DNA of 64,000 bases from Candidatus Bathyarchaeota archaeon (GCA_026014705.1 JAOZHU010000015.1:62001-126000); one strand, 5' to 3'. Counted from the first letter of the stretch, positions 32,395 through 41,457 are shown. The notes: generated by a model not told the origin, from the sequence alone. Numbers and translations: made by a program.

Positions 32395-33879
32395 ATGAAA
32401 GTACTGCTCATAAATCCGCCGCAGACTTTTTATCCCGGCTCAGACGCTCCAGCAGGCAACCTCCCGCTAGGCTTAATGTACATAGCTGCCATGCTTGAAC
32501 AAGCTGGTTACAAGGTGGAGATCCTGGATGCCTTCATGACCGAAGCTTCTTTCCTGAAAGTCGGAGACACACTGCAAGTAGGCATGCCCTACGGAAGAAT
32601 AAAAGCGGAAATAGAACGGCGAAAACCCCAAATCATAGGCATAGCCAACCCCTTCACCTGCCAAGTGGATAACGCTGTCAAAGTCGCCCAAATCGCCAAA
32701 GACGCAGACCCCGCCATTGTAACCGTCGTAGGCGGTCCGCACGTAACCGTAGTGCCCACGGAATTCCTAAACCAAGCCCCAAGCGTTGACATCGCCGTTA
32801 TCGGCGAAGGGGAATACACGATGCTGGACATCACCCGCTACGTTGAAGGAAGCAAAGACATCAGCACCGTGCAAGGAATAGCCTACCGTAAAGGTAACAC
32901 GGCAGTGTTGACCCCGCCAAGGACATTGATTAGAAACTTGGACGAACTACCCTATCCAGCTTACCATTTAGTGAACATGGAACAGTACCTTAACCCTGCA
33001 AAAATAGAATATCGCAGTTTCAAGAAGAGGGCAATCTCCATGATAACCAGCAGAGGCTGCCCTTTCAACTGCTGTTTCTGCTCTGTTCACCTGCACATGG
33101 GCAAGGCGTTCAGGGCGCACTCTGCAGATTATGTAGTAAACCACATAGCGCATGTGGTAAGCAAATATCGAGTAAAAACCATATTCTTCGAAGACGACAA
33201 CCTCACTTTCGACTTGAAGAGGTTCGAAGCCATCTGCGACAAGATAATAGAGAAAGGCATCAAATTCGCGTGGGAAACACCCAATGGCATCAGAGCAGAC
33301 TATTTGACTTTACCTCTCCTGGAAAAAATGAAAAAGTCAGGGTGCCAAAGCGTCTTCTTCGGCATTGAATCCGGCGATCAACACGTTTTGGACAACATAA
33401 TCGGCAAAAGCCTCAACTTGAAAGACGTCGTCAAAGTGGCTAAAATGTGCAGGGACATAGGGTTGAAAACAGGCGCATTCTACATAATCGGGTTTCCAGG
33501 CGAAAAGAAAGAAAACATGATGAAAACCGTTTCGCTTGCTCTCAGGCTTAAGCGAGATTTTGATGTTGGGATGCACCTTTTTTATGCAACGCCTTCCTAT
33601 GGCACTAGGCTTTACGAAGAATGCAAACAGAAAGGTTACCTTACAGCGGAATTGACGCCGCGCGCTTTCGCCGAGGTACGTCAGACCAGCGGTGTCCCTC
33701 TCATCGAAACGGAAGATTTTCTGTCAAGCGATGTGAAGGAAATCGCTGCGTTGGCGAATAAAGAATACAAAAAGCTGTCTTTGATAAACCACTTCAAGAA
33801 TCCTGGGTACGCCTTGAAAACTGCGCTGAATTACCCCAACATCGTCATAAAATACCTCAAGAACCTGCACCCTGTGTAG
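32395..33879 (+). CDS. B12-binding-domain radical SAM protein
   Basis: 494 residues from ATG 32395 (the frame is open from TTG 32380). The cobalamin-binding domain (about 1-150) begins MKVLLINPPQ and includes VTVVGGPHVTVVPTE and VIGEGE. The radical SAM domain (about 205-410) has SRGCPFNCCFCSVH with the CxxxCxxC motif, then IFFEDDNLTFDL and GIESGDQHVLDNI. These enzymes methylate unreactive carbons or rebuild rings in lipids, hopanoids, antibiotics or cofactors. Neighbours are a Dph6-like gene and a transglutaminase-like surface protein and do not point to a substrate. It overlaps the convergent gene downstream by 23 bases. Confidence 0.85.
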   Translation: MKVLLINPPQTFYPGSDAPAGNLPLGLMYIAAMLEQAGYKVEILDAFMTEASFLKVGDTLQVGMPYGRIKAEIERRKPQIIGIANPFTCQVDNAVKVAQIAKDADPAIVTVVGGPHVTVVPTEFLNQAPSVDIAVIGEGEYTMLDITRYVEGSKDISTVQGIAYRKGNTAVLTPPRTLIRNLDELPYPAYHLVNMEQYLNPAKIEYRSFKKRAISMITSRGCPFNCCFCSVHLHMGKAFRAHSADYVVNHIAHVVSKYRVKTIFFEDDNLTFDLKRFEAICDKIIEKGIKFAWETPNGIRADYLTLPLLEKMKKSGCQSVFFGIESGDQHVLDNIIGKSLNLKDVVKVAKMCRDIGLKTGAFYIIGFPGEKKENMMKTVSLALRLKRDFDVGMHLFYATPSYGTRLYEECKQKGYLTAELTPRAFAEVRQTSGVPLIETEDFLSSDVKEIAALANKEYKKLSLINHFKNPGYALKTALNYPNIVIKYLKNLHPV

Positions 33880-35749
33880 GTCTTGCTCTCTTTCTTTCTT
33901 TAACGTAAGCGATTGCTGCAACCGCTACAGCTAACAACAATGTCAATTCAACATAAGGCGCAAACGCTTCAAATTCATTTATTGCACTTTCGCTGTCATC
34001 GGCTAATGGCTTGTTTTGGTCGAGCGTTTCGGCTTTTAAATTTTTGAAGGCTATCACCGCGTTCTTATCATAGGTCATTAGGATACCAGATTTTCCTCCG
34101 CGTGCCGTGCTCTCGTTGAGCGCCACGTTTCTCACTAGCGCACCGCTCTCATCATATAATTCAGCGGTTATTTCGTTTTCAGACATTTTTGTCGCGACCC
34201 TGTACCAAGTGTTTTCGCTCGCGGCCAATGACGCGTTCACGAGTGCTGTGTTTTCGCCTTCGAGTTGCTGCGCCATCTGTGATACGTCGTCATCGCTTAG
34301 CACTTTTACGGTCGCAGTGTAGTTTTCTCCGCCAATGTGTTGCAGGGTGAAGCCGAACTGGTTTGCCGTTTGCTCATTCAGCAGCACTGTTTCTTCCGCT
34401 CTCCAGATGGTAATTATTCCTCTGCGTCCGGGCATTCTTATTGCTTGCCAAGTTCCAGGTATCGTTATTGACCGGGGTTTCGGCGTTGTCGTGTTTTGTC
34501 CGTTGCTTAACACTATGAATTCACCGCTGAGGAGCACTGTTTTGCCTGTCAAGTTGCTCTGTAAAATTTCTTTGCCGCGTTGGCTCAGCAAATTCTTGTA
34601 TAGTGCAGCTGGACCTGCGCTGGCTGATGTGCTGCTGAACCCTCCGCCCCAGTAGTAATAAGTTACTTCGCTTGTGGTTGCAGGTTGGGTGAGCCCAATG
34701 AAAACTGTGATTGTTTCACTGTCTGAGCCACTGTAATCCGAAAGCCCAGTCGAGCTTGCTTTGATATGGTATATTCCTGTTGAAGTGAAATTCCAAGTGA
34801 GCGAGTAATTTCCAAATTCGTCTGTTGAAACTTTTTTGAAAGCAACTCGCGAAGAGCCTTCTTGGCTAACGTACACTGCAACGCTTTGTTCTGCTTGCGC
34901 TGGCGAAACAGCCCCTGCTATTGTTAATGTGCGCCAGTTGTCTCCACTGCTTACGTTTTCCGAAGACAATGTTATTGTCACATTGGCGGGCGGCAGAGTG
35001 CCCTCTAAACTTGATGAAATGCGCGCTGGTGATGAAACCTCGCAGTTGCCGAGGGGGATGATGTGCGGTGTAGCCCCAGCGAGGAGTTCTGGGCGGTCGC
35101 CTACCTTCCACTCTGCTAGCGCCGTACATTCAGCCATCCAGTAGGTTTTGTTATTGTATTCAAAGCTTGCAGGCGTCATCCACCATGTCTGATAGGCCGG
35201 CGAGTAGGGCAAGTGCACTCCCACGTTCATGTGGCTGGGGCTTATGTTCTTGTAATAAAGCAATACGACGTCTAAGCCTCCGGCTTTCATTATCGAAGCT
35301 GCAAGAAGCGACAGTACATCGCAGTCGCCTGAATTTTCTATTATTGTTTCGGCTGGATATTTCACGTTACTTTTAATGTACGGGATTTGTCGGACCAGCA
35401 TTAAAACGGCGTTGGCGAACTGTTCGTCGCTGTAAGGCAAATTGTCAGTAACGTTTCGAATGTTTTCTGCGACGGATGCGAAAACTTCGGGTGTTACAAG
35501 TTTTGCGTACATGCTATCGCCGTTTACGAAGTGGCTTTTACTGTGGTAATACTCGTAGAGTGAAGGAGGTATAGACATGTGTAATCTGTGGCTGAAGCGG
35601 TAGTATCCATATTGGGCGTCAAAGGTGTATGTGCGCTCGTAATTGGGTGCAGAGGAATAATCGGCGCCGAAAACTTCCGCTATAGGGCTGATTGGGATTA
35701 ATCCGAGGATGATTAACAGCAACGGTATTTGGTAAAACTTTTTTTTCAT
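33857..35749 (-). CDS. Secreted transglutaminase-like domain protein with C-terminal membrane anchor
   Basis: 630 residues. A signal peptide (about 1-28) is followed by a transglutaminase/protease-like domain: Cys in SGDCDVLSLLAASIMKAG (about 141-158), His in HMNVGVHLP and an acidic residue in WMAECTALAEW, the usual triad order. An Ig-like domain (about 255-345), a further beta-rich domain of about 200 residues and a C-terminal TM helix (about 598-617) with a basic tail follow. It probably faces the outside of the cell. The family cleaves or cross-links proteins or peptides; the substrate here is unknown. Confidence 0.75.
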   Translation of the reverse strand: MKKKFYQIPLLLIILGLIPISPIAEVFGADYSSAPNYERTYTFDAQYGYYRFSHRLHMSIPPSLYEYYHSKSHFVNGDSMYAKLVTPEVFASVAENIRNVTDNLPYSDEQFANAVLMLVRQIPYIKSNVKYPAETIIENSGDCDVLSLLAASIMKAGGLDVVLLYYKNISPSHMNVGVHLPYSPAYQTWWMTPASFEYNNKTYWMAECTALAEWKVGDRPELLAGATPHIIPLGNCEVSSPARISSSLEGTLPPANVTITLSSENVSSGDNWRTLTIAGAVSPAQAEQSVAVYVSQEGSSRVAFKKVSTDEFGNYSLTWNFTSTGIYHIKASSTGLSDYSGSDSETITVFIGLTQPATTSEVTYYYWGGGFSSTSASAGPAALYKNLLSQRGKEILQSNLTGKTVLLSGEFIVLSNGQNTTTPKPRSITIPGTWQAIRMPGRRGIITIWRAEETVLLNEQTANQFGFTLQHIGGENYTATVKVLSDDDVSQMAQQLEGENTALVNASLAASENTWYRVATKMSENEITAELYDESGALVRNVALNESTARGGKSGILMTYDKNAVIAFKNLKAETLDQNKPLADDSESAINEFEAFAPYVELTLLLAVAVAAIAYVKERKRARPTQGAGS

Positions 35750-35931
35750 CTAAGCCCTTCTGTATAGCGGCTTTTTTCAGTCACTCAAAAATTCCTCGGC
35801 GGCTCTTTTTATACTTTTTCCAAAATTGAAAAAACATATGTGTGATTACGCGGTGAGGAGAAAAAGCAGCTTTCTCGCGATATCCCTTTCAACTTTGAAT
35901 ATACACTGCTTGCTGAAGAACACAGTATCTC

Positions 35932-36027
35932 TGGCGGGCCCGAGGGGATTTGAACCCCTGGTCTTCGGCTTTCCCTCGCAGAAGCGTCCGGAGGCCGACG
36001 CCTTAATCCGTGCTGGGCTACGGGCCC
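35932..36027 (-). tRNA. tRNA-Arg (CCG) with a 17-nt anticodon-loop intron and encoded CCA
   Basis: Read on the minus strand from 36027: acceptor GGGCCCG pairs with CGGGCCC (35936-35942), discriminator G at 35935, then CCA at 35934-35932. The D-stem is GCC/GGC, the T-arm AGGGG-TTCAAAT-CCCCT, and the anticodon stem TCGGC/GCCGA. The anticodon loop is 24 nt instead of 7, so an intron of 17 nt sits near position 37. Without it the loop begins CTCCG, anticodon CCG for Arg. CCTC can pair with GAGG across the intron, in line with a bulge-helix-bulge splice site. The exact splice points are uncertain by one base. Confidence 0.92.
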
Positions 36028-36071
36028 GTTTGTTCAGAGTAATTATGCTTTGTAACTTAAGCTAATCGCCT

Positions 36072-36581
36072 TTATTCCTGAATTAGCTCTTCGTTTATCC
36101 ACCAAGCTTTCTTCTTGCCTGATTTCTCTCCAGCGTAATATTCTATCACGGATTTTCCGCATTGTTTTGTGGAGTTTCTCTGGATTTTTCTCAGTCTGTT
36201 TAGGATTAGCCACCTGTTGGTTTTCGTGTAATCTGCCAGTTCAGGCGTGGTTGCGCCTTTGTAATGCATGAGGTAGTCAATGATTTTGTGGTCAGTTTCG
36301 TCGATGCAGAACGTGTGCGGGTTAATTTGTCCATGCTGGTACGACAGCAGTTCCAAGTCTGCGAGGTACTTTCTGACTTCTCCGAATTCGCGTTCAATTT
36401 TGCCCATTCTCTCTTCCAGTTCAAGAAGTTTGTCTGCTTTGGGAGTTTTCTGGAGTTTTTCGATTATGGCTTCGCGGATAAAGCTGCTTCTGTCGCCTTC
36501 TGGAATGCGTATTGCCATCTCATTGTAAACTTCTTCGGGAATTTTCACTGAAATCACTTTGGTTTCGCTCACCGCTATCAC
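36072..36581 (-). CDS. Ribbon-helix-helix / winged-helix transcriptional regulator
   Basis: 169 residues. The N-terminal part (about 5-45) is a ribbon-helix-helix: KVISVKIPEEVYNEM followed by DRSSFIREAIIEKLQK. A coiled linker (about 50-75) joins a C-terminal region (about 90-169) that looks like a winged helix, with ATTPELADYTKTNRWLILNRLRKIQ and a basic C-terminus. Start at GTG 36581, with another GTG three codons on. Two DNA-binding modules in one small protein are unusual. It is divergent from the FBP aldolase/phosphatase gene, so it may regulate it, but nothing proves this. Confidence 0.75.
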   Translation of the reverse strand: MIAVSETKVISVKIPEEVYNEMAIRIPEGDRSSFIREAIIEKLQKTPKADKLLELEERMGKIEREFGEVRKYLADLELLSYQHGQINPHTFCIDETDHKIIDYLMHYKGATTPELADYTKTNRWLILNRLRKIQRNSTKQCGKSVIEYYAGEKSGKKKAWWINEELIQE

Positions 36582-36697
36582 CCAACCTTATTCGAATATG
36601 TGGCTCTTATTATTTCATGGTTTCGCCATGATTTTTCTCGGGAATATCTGAAAAACTTAAATGTAATTCTGCCGAGCTTAACTTGAGGGTTGCGTGC

Positions 36698-37825
36698 GTG
36701 CCAAAAAAAACCACAATATCCTTGATTAAGTGTGATGTCGGCTCCTTGGCCGGACATCATGTTGTTCCGAAACCTCTGTTCAACGTGGCTGAGAAAAACC
36801 TTAAACGAGCAGCAGAAAAGGGCTTGATTAACAACTTCTTGGTGTTTAACGCTGGTGACGATCTTGAGTTGCTCATGCTGCACGAGAAGGGGGAGCAGAA
36901 CATTGAGATACATGAGCTCGCGTGGAACACTTTCAGGGAAGCCGCGGACAAAGCTTTGGAACTGAAACTTTACGGCGCAGGTCAAGACCTCTTGAAGAAT
37001 GCTTTCGTCGGAAACGTCTGCGGAATGGGACCAGGCGTAGCAGAAATGGAAATAGACGAGAGAGCCTCTGACCCTGTGGTAGTTTTTGCTGCTGATAAAA
37101 CCTCTGCAGGTTCATTTAACTATCCACTTTTCCGCATGTTCGCCGATCCCATGAACACGGCTGGTCTGGTTATCGACCCAAACATGACGGGCGGCTTTAA
37201 ATTCGAAGTAGTCGACACTGTGGAAAACAAATCCATAATTCTCAAGTGCCCCGAAGAAATGTACGAGCTGCTTGCCTTGATTGGAACGGTTGGGCGATAC
37301 GCTATCTCTCGAATATGGCGGGCGGCTGACAACTTGATATGTGCCGCAAGCAGTGTGAGTAAACTTTCGCTCATAGCTGGGAAATACGTTGGAAAAGATG
37401 ATCCAGTGATGATTACTCGCGCCCAGCATGGGCTGCCTGCTGTGGGTGAGCTTCTGGCGCCTTTCATGCATAGCTATTTCGTTCAGGGATGGATGCGGGG
37501 AAGCCACTGGGGTCCACTGATGCCCGTTGGACTGAAAGCGTCCAAATGCACAGCTTTCGATGGTCCTCCACGGATTGTTGCTTTAGGTTTTCAAGTGTCA
37601 AATGGCAAGATTGCATGCGACAGCGACGGCGTGCCGTTAGTTGCCGACTTGTTCGATGACCCTGCGTTTGCTTTAGCCAGGCGTGAAGCAATGCACAATG
37701 CTTGTATGCTGCGGCGTATGGGCGAGTTTGAACCAGCACGTCTAGGCTCTGAAGAAATGGAGTACACAACTATACAACAAGTTTTGGCAAAGCTTGGAGA
37801 ACGCTTCAAGCCTGTCAAGGAATAG
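36698..37825 (+). CDS. Fructose-1,6-bisphosphate aldolase/phosphatase
   Basis: 375 residues from GTG 36698, which gives the family's N-terminus (KTTISLIKCDVGSLAGHH) and lies eight bases after GAGGG (36685-36689); the frame is open to TTG 36683. The bifunctional enzyme condenses triose phosphates and removes phosphate, making fructose 6-phosphate in gluconeogenesis. Visible: GSLAGHHVVP (metal site), NAGDDLELLMLH, FVGNVCGMGPGVAEME, FAADKTSAGSFNYPLFRMFADPMNTAGL and GSHWGPLMPV. The archaeal FBPA/P matches in length and motif. Its presence supports autotrophic sugar synthesis from acetyl-CoA. Confidence 0.95.
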   Translation: MPKKTTISLIKCDVGSLAGHHVVPKPLFNVAEKNLKRAAEKGLINNFLVFNAGDDLELLMLHEKGEQNIEIHELAWNTFREAADKALELKLYGAGQDLLKNAFVGNVCGMGPGVAEMEIDERASDPVVVFAADKTSAGSFNYPLFRMFADPMNTAGLVIDPNMTGGFKFEVVDTVENKSIILKCPEEMYELLALIGTVGRYAISRIWRAADNLICAASSVSKLSLIAGKYVGKDDPVMITRAQHGLPAVGELLAPFMHSYFVQGWMRGSHWGPLMPVGLKASKCTAFDGPPRIVALGFQVSNGKIACDSDGVPLVADLFDDPAFALARREAMHNACMLRRMGEFEPARLGSEEMEYTTIQQVLAKLGERFKPVKE

Positions 37826-37852
37826 CCGAACCTCTAAAGGATACTGCATTGT

Positions 37853-38407
37853 CTATGCTTGGGCAGCTAGCGCCATGCGTCGGCTTTCAGCGATTTCATG
37901 CAGTCTGGCGCGCAGGTCTTCGCCTGATAACCTCTTTTCTTTTAATAGCGCCATTTTTCTTGCCAGTTCGATGTCGCCGAGGCATGTAAACCACGCCTCA
38001 AAATCTCCGCGGTTTAGGTGAAATTCGATTGAGTCTGCGCTGACTTCGAGAATTTTGGTACAGAAATCTTGCAGGCTGTGGGCGTAGCAGTTTAACGGTT
38101 TTCCCACGCACCTGTAAAAATGAAACTCTTTGTCCCGCGGCAGGTCTGCTAATATTGCTTTGGCGGCTTCCTTGTTAATTTCAGGTATGCCTAAGGCTTC
38201 TTTGCCTTTTTCGGTTATGCCGTATGATCCCTTTTCAGGCGAGTACGCATATCCCATTCGGGTTAGCCCTACTACGTGCATCATGGCTGACGGGAATTTA
38301 TTTCCTGTTTCTGCTGCTATTTGTGCGACTTTAACGGGTTTGTCATGCAACAGCAGGGTTTCCAATATTTCACGTCTGACAGGTGATAAGCTCATTTGCG
38401 GCACCAT
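37853..38407 (-). CDS. Winged-helix regulator with DUF5752-like domain
   Basis: 184 residues. The N-terminal 70 residues form a winged helix (SPVRREILETLLLHDKPVKVAQIAAETG, SAMMHVVGLTRMGYA, KGSYGITEKGKEAL). The C-terminal 100 residues (KEFHFYRCVGKPLNCYAHSLQDFCTKI, SIEFHLNRGDFEAWFTCLGDIELA) match the pattern of a domain often found beside archaeal glycosyltransferases. It is divergent from the GT4 gene (144 bases), with TATACTATTAGTATGG-type A/T sequence between. A role in regulating the glycosyltransferase or storage sugar genes is inferred from context. Confidence 0.75.
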   Translation of the reverse strand: MVPQMSLSPVRREILETLLLHDKPVKVAQIAAETGNKFPSAMMHVVGLTRMGYAYSPEKGSYGITEKGKEALGIPEINKEAAKAILADLPRDKEFHFYRCVGKPLNCYAHSLQDFCTKILEVSADSIEFHLNRGDFEAWFTCLGDIELARKMALLKEKRLSGEDLRARLHEIAESRRMALAAQA

Positions 38408-38550
38408 TCACTTATTACGTATGCAAACACACTAATCAACTTTTTTAATATACTATTAGTATGGTTGTTCCGTGGTTCTTACCGAATTGAGATAAGTAAA
38501 GCTTTAGTATGCAAAGCACACAGCTAAAGTGGAAATGGTGAACTCTGAGA

Positions 38551-39801
38551 ATGAAGATTGCCGTGCTTGTTTACGAGTACCCACCTAAAATTGTTGGTGG
38601 CTTGGGAACCTACGCTGCTGAGATAACGCGTAAATTTGTCCTAATGGATCATGATGTGACCGTCTTCACTATGAATGATGACGGAGGCACGCTGCCTACT
38701 CGTGAAATCTGGAGAGGCATAGAAATCCATCGCCCGTTACACATTGACGTTTCCGATTCCTTGCCAGACGTCATCGCGGAAGACATCAGAAAATGGGGGC
38801 GAGGTATACACTTATTCGGCAAACTCTTGGTCTACAACTATTTAACTGCGTCAAAGCTAATCAATGAACTCATCAAGAAAGAAGGCATGAAATACGATTT
38901 GGTGGTTGCCCATGACTGGCTTTCAGTAATGGGCGGCGTCACCGTTAAAAAAGAAAGCGGGTTGCCGCTCGTTTTCCATGTTCACTCAACAGAAAAAGGC
39001 AGGACTTTGGGGAATGGTTCCAGCGTAGTAAGCAACATCGAAATGCGCGGCGCCACTAAAGCAGACATGATAATAACCGTGTCTTACGCCATGAAAGACG
39101 AGTTGATACAGCTTGGTTTTCCAAGAGACAAAATCCACGTAAGCTACAATGGGGTTGACCCTAAAAAATACGATCCCGCAAGCGTTTCTGCGGAGCAAAT
39201 TAAGAAAATCAGAGAATATTATGGCTTGAAAGATGACGAACTCATGATTCTATTTCTCGGAAGGCTCGTAGGCGTCAAAGGCGTTGACAAACTAATCATG
39301 TCAATGCCGCACATCTTACCCAAATTTCCAAAAACAAAACTAGTCATAGTAGGCGTAGGCGACCTGCAGGAATACTTGACGAATCTGGTCAGAACCATGA
39401 GATTAGATGATTACGTGAAATTCCGTTTCGATTTCATTTCCGAAGAAGAACGCATCCTACATTACGCCGCATGCGACATCGCAGCGTTTCCCAGCCTTTA
39501 CGAACCATTCGGAATCGTAGCTCTCGAAGCAATGAGCATGGAACGCCCAGTAGTAGTCGGCGCAGCAGGCATCAGCGGCATGCGAGAAATAGTTGTCTGC
39601 TGCAGTGAAGAGCAATGCGGCTACCACGTAGACCCGAACAACCCCTCAGACATTGCATGGGGAATAATGAGCGCCTTGGAAAGCCCCGAAAAGCGGAAAT
39701 GGCTTGGAAAAAACGGCAGAAAAAGAGTTCTCAACGAGTTCACATGGAGCAGAATAGCTGAAAAAACAGCGAATCTATATGAGCAGCTGCTTAAACGCTG
39801 A
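38551..39801 (+). CDS. GT4-family glycosyltransferase (glycogen synthase-like)
   Basis: 416 residues, GT-B fold. The N-terminal domain begins MKIAVLVYEYPPKIVGGLGTYAAEI, with a glycine-rich loop as in glycogen/starch synthase-type GTs, then VVAHDWLSVMGG. The C-terminal domain has ILFLGRLVGVKGVDKLI and FPSLYEPFGIVALEAMSMERPVV, the EX7E-type motif of retaining GT4 enzymes. It would transfer a sugar from NDP-sugar to a glucan or other acceptor. The nucleotidyltransferase gene follows 9 bases later, probably in the same transcript. Confidence 0.88.
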   Translation: MKIAVLVYEYPPKIVGGLGTYAAEITRKFVLMDHDVTVFTMNDDGGTLPTREIWRGIEIHRPLHIDVSDSLPDVIAEDIRKWGRGIHLFGKLLVYNYLTASKLINELIKKEGMKYDLVVAHDWLSVMGGVTVKKESGLPLVFHVHSTEKGRTLGNGSSVVSNIEMRGATKADMIITVSYAMKDELIQLGFPRDKIHVSYNGVDPKKYDPASVSAEQIKKIREYYGLKDDELMILFLGRLVGVKGVDKLIMSMPHILPKFPKTKLVIVGVGDLQEYLTNLVRTMRLDDYVKFRFDFISEEERILHYAACDIAAFPSLYEPFGIVALEAMSMERPVVVGAAGISGMREIVVCCSEEQCGYHVDPNNPSDIAWGIMSALESPEKRKWLGKNGRKRVLNEFTWSRIAEKTANLYEQLLKR

Positions 39802-39809
39802 TTTGCCCA

Positions 39810-40442
39810 GTGCATGGTGAAGAATTGAAAACAGACACTGCAGATTTGAGGCACAAAATCGCGAGAGAAGCCGCCACGCTTCTCTATTTTGGAGAGGAAA
39901 AAGAGTATAAGCAGGCCAAACTGAAAGCGGCAAAAACATTAAGCGGCCATTTTCTTCCAACGAACCTCGAAGTTGCCTTGGAACTTGACCACCTAGCTGA
40001 GGAAACTGAAGGCGCAGCCAGAAAGGAACGGTTAATCCAAATGCGACAAGAAGCCTTGAGCATAATGAAAGCCTTGGCAAGTCATACTCCGCTGTTGATT
40101 GGAAGCGTCTGGCGCGGTACCATTCGCCGAGGAAGCGACATAGACATAGCCGTCTATTGTGATTCTCCGAGTGAAATCGTGAACCTTCTCACGTCAAATG
40201 GCTTTGTTATTTCAAAAACTGAGTGGACAACCGTGACCAAAAAAGGAAAAACCGAAAGTTCATTTCACATACATATCGCGACTCCAGAAAAACAACAGGC
40301 CGAAATTGTCGTTAGAAACATAGAAGAAACAACTCGCGAAAGAAAATGTGAAATCTTCGGAGACGAAATCAAGGGACTCAGCCTTCATGAACTGGAAAAA
40401 CTACTTAAGACTAACCCAGCACAGAAATTCATTCCAAGATGA
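39810..40442 (+). CDS. Nucleotidyltransferase-fold protein
   Basis: 210 residues from GTG, beginning 9 bases after the GT4 gene. The N-terminal 85 residues are helical. The core has LIGSVWRGTIRRGSDIDIAVY (about 93-113), the GSxxRGT..SDID pattern of polymerase-beta-like nucleotidyltransferases with metal-binding aspartates. A second part has HIHIATPEKQQAEIVV. Relatives add nucleotides to proteins, RNA or small molecules. The link with the glycosyltransferase suggests an activated-sugar role, but sequence alone does not show it. Confidence 0.72.
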   Translation: MHGEELKTDTADLRHKIAREAATLLYFGEEKEYKQAKLKAAKTLSGHFLPTNLEVALELDHLAEETEGAARKERLIQMRQEALSIMKALASHTPLLIGSVWRGTIRRGSDIDIAVYCDSPSEIVNLLTSNGFVISKTEWTTVTKKGKTESSFHIHIATPEKQQAEIVVRNIEETTRERKCEIFGDEIKGLSLHELEKLLKTNPAQKFIPR

Positions 40443-40524
40443 AACTGCTTTTCAGGAAAAAGGCAATTAAGGATGTACACCCACGTATTAACACTGTAAA
40501 CCCTTGCTGTTGAGGATTGCAACC

Positions 40525-40872
40525 GTGGAAACTGACAAGAAATCTTTCAAGAAACTGTTCCCGCACCTATCCAAAGAACTTGAGCTTGAAGACAGCAAAG
40601 TCGCCATAAACTCTGTGCGAACCGATTCCGAAGCAGCAGAAGAAGCAACCTCTGACAAGTTTCGCCACTACAACCCCACAGTCGTAGACTTCATCAGACG
40701 ATGCGACACGGAAACAGAAGCCGAGGCAATAATCGCTTACTTAGAGAAAAGAGGCGAATTGACCCCAGAATACGCTAAAGCACTCAGGCAGCAACTGAAA
40801 AAAGAAGGCGTGAGAAGCTTCGGCGCAAAAAAAGAAGAAAACTACTATTTTAAACAAGGCGGACTATGCTAG
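40525..40872 (+). CDS. DUF2095-family archaeal protein
   Basis: 115 residues from GTG 40525, which has GAGG ten bases upstream; the frame opens at TTG 40504. It begins METDKKSFKKLFPHLSKEL and includes HYNPTVVDFIRRCDTETEAEAIIAYLEKRGELTPEYAKALRQQL, the helical core seen in DUF2095 members. Archaea-specific and uncharacterised. The C-terminus (YYFKQGGLC) is conserved in this family and ends with Cys. It is on the + strand 80 bases after the nucleotidyltransferase. Confidence 0.75.
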   Translation: METDKKSFKKLFPHLSKELELEDSKVAINSVRTDSEAAEEATSDKFRHYNPTVVDFIRRCDTETEAEAIIAYLEKRGELTPEYAKALRQQLKKEGVRSFGAKKEENYYFKQGGLC

Positions 40873-40950
40873 ACCCACTGCAAGCAACCTACCACAATAT
40901 GTCCTTTCACACCAGCTACATTCTTCAATGCGCCGCAAAAGGCAAAATCA

Positions 40951-40992
40951 CACTATATAAAGGAACTATAAATAAAGGGGCTGTAGTTCTTT
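40951..40992 (+). promoter_or_regulatory. Promoter-like element D (weaker copy of elements A-C)
   Basis: CTATATAAAG (40953-40962) and ACTATAAATAAAGGGG (from about 40965), then CTGTAGTTCTTTCC. This matches the TATA, G-run, TATAG, TTTTTCCC order of element C, with changes. On the + strand no gene follows: the next genes (TFS and DUF99) are on the minus strand. If active it would make an RNA across 41000-41100. It may also be a decayed copy. Confidence 0.45.
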
Positions 40993-41103
40993 CCGCGTGT
41001 CAAAACTGAGCAAAACAGGCAGCTTACACCGAAAAAGTGCAGCCAGTATCAAAGCAGCAACAAAAGATACCGATGTGCTTTCGCAATAGATGAAACACTA
41101 CAG

Positions 41104-41457
41104 TTAACTGTACTCTCTGAATGTAAAGTTGCATTTCGTGCAACGCAAAAACTGCGTTGAGGATTCATCGGCGCCTCGAGTCTGCACTTGCCAAACGTAA
41201 GCCACATTGTTACCACATTTTGGGCATTCAACCCTGACAGTAGGCAGCGTCCGCAATTTCTGCTCCTCTTTTCCAATAACCGCGACAAGTTTCTGCGGGT
41301 TATGCTGTATGACCTTGCCAACAGGAGGTTCAACTCTGTTGGTTGATTCATGCTTCTTGTACCCGCATTTCGGACAAACAAGCGCCAACGCGGCTTCCTT
41401 CCCGCTCTTGGCCTTCTTAGGCTCAAGACGAGAGCCACATTTTGGACAGAATTCCAT
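41104..41457 (-). CDS. tfs: Transcription factor S (TFIIS/RpoM-like)
   Basis: 117 residues with two zinc ribbons: MEFCPKCGSRL ... LVCPKCGY (about 1-35), and CPKCGNNVAYVWQVQTRGADESSTQFLRCTKCNFTFREYS at the C-terminus. The C-terminal ribbon carries the acidic pair (DE in RGADE) that reaches the polymerase active site and stimulates RNA cleavage in stalled complexes. Length and order match archaeal TFS. Its neighbour on the same strand is DUF99, 55 bases upstream. Confidence 0.95.
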   Translation of the reverse strand: MEFCPKCGSRLEPKKAKSGKEAALALVCPKCGYKKHESTNRVEPPVGKVIQHNPQKLVAVIGKEEQKLRTLPTVRVECPKCGNNVAYVWQVQTRGADESSTQFLRCTKCNFTFREYS

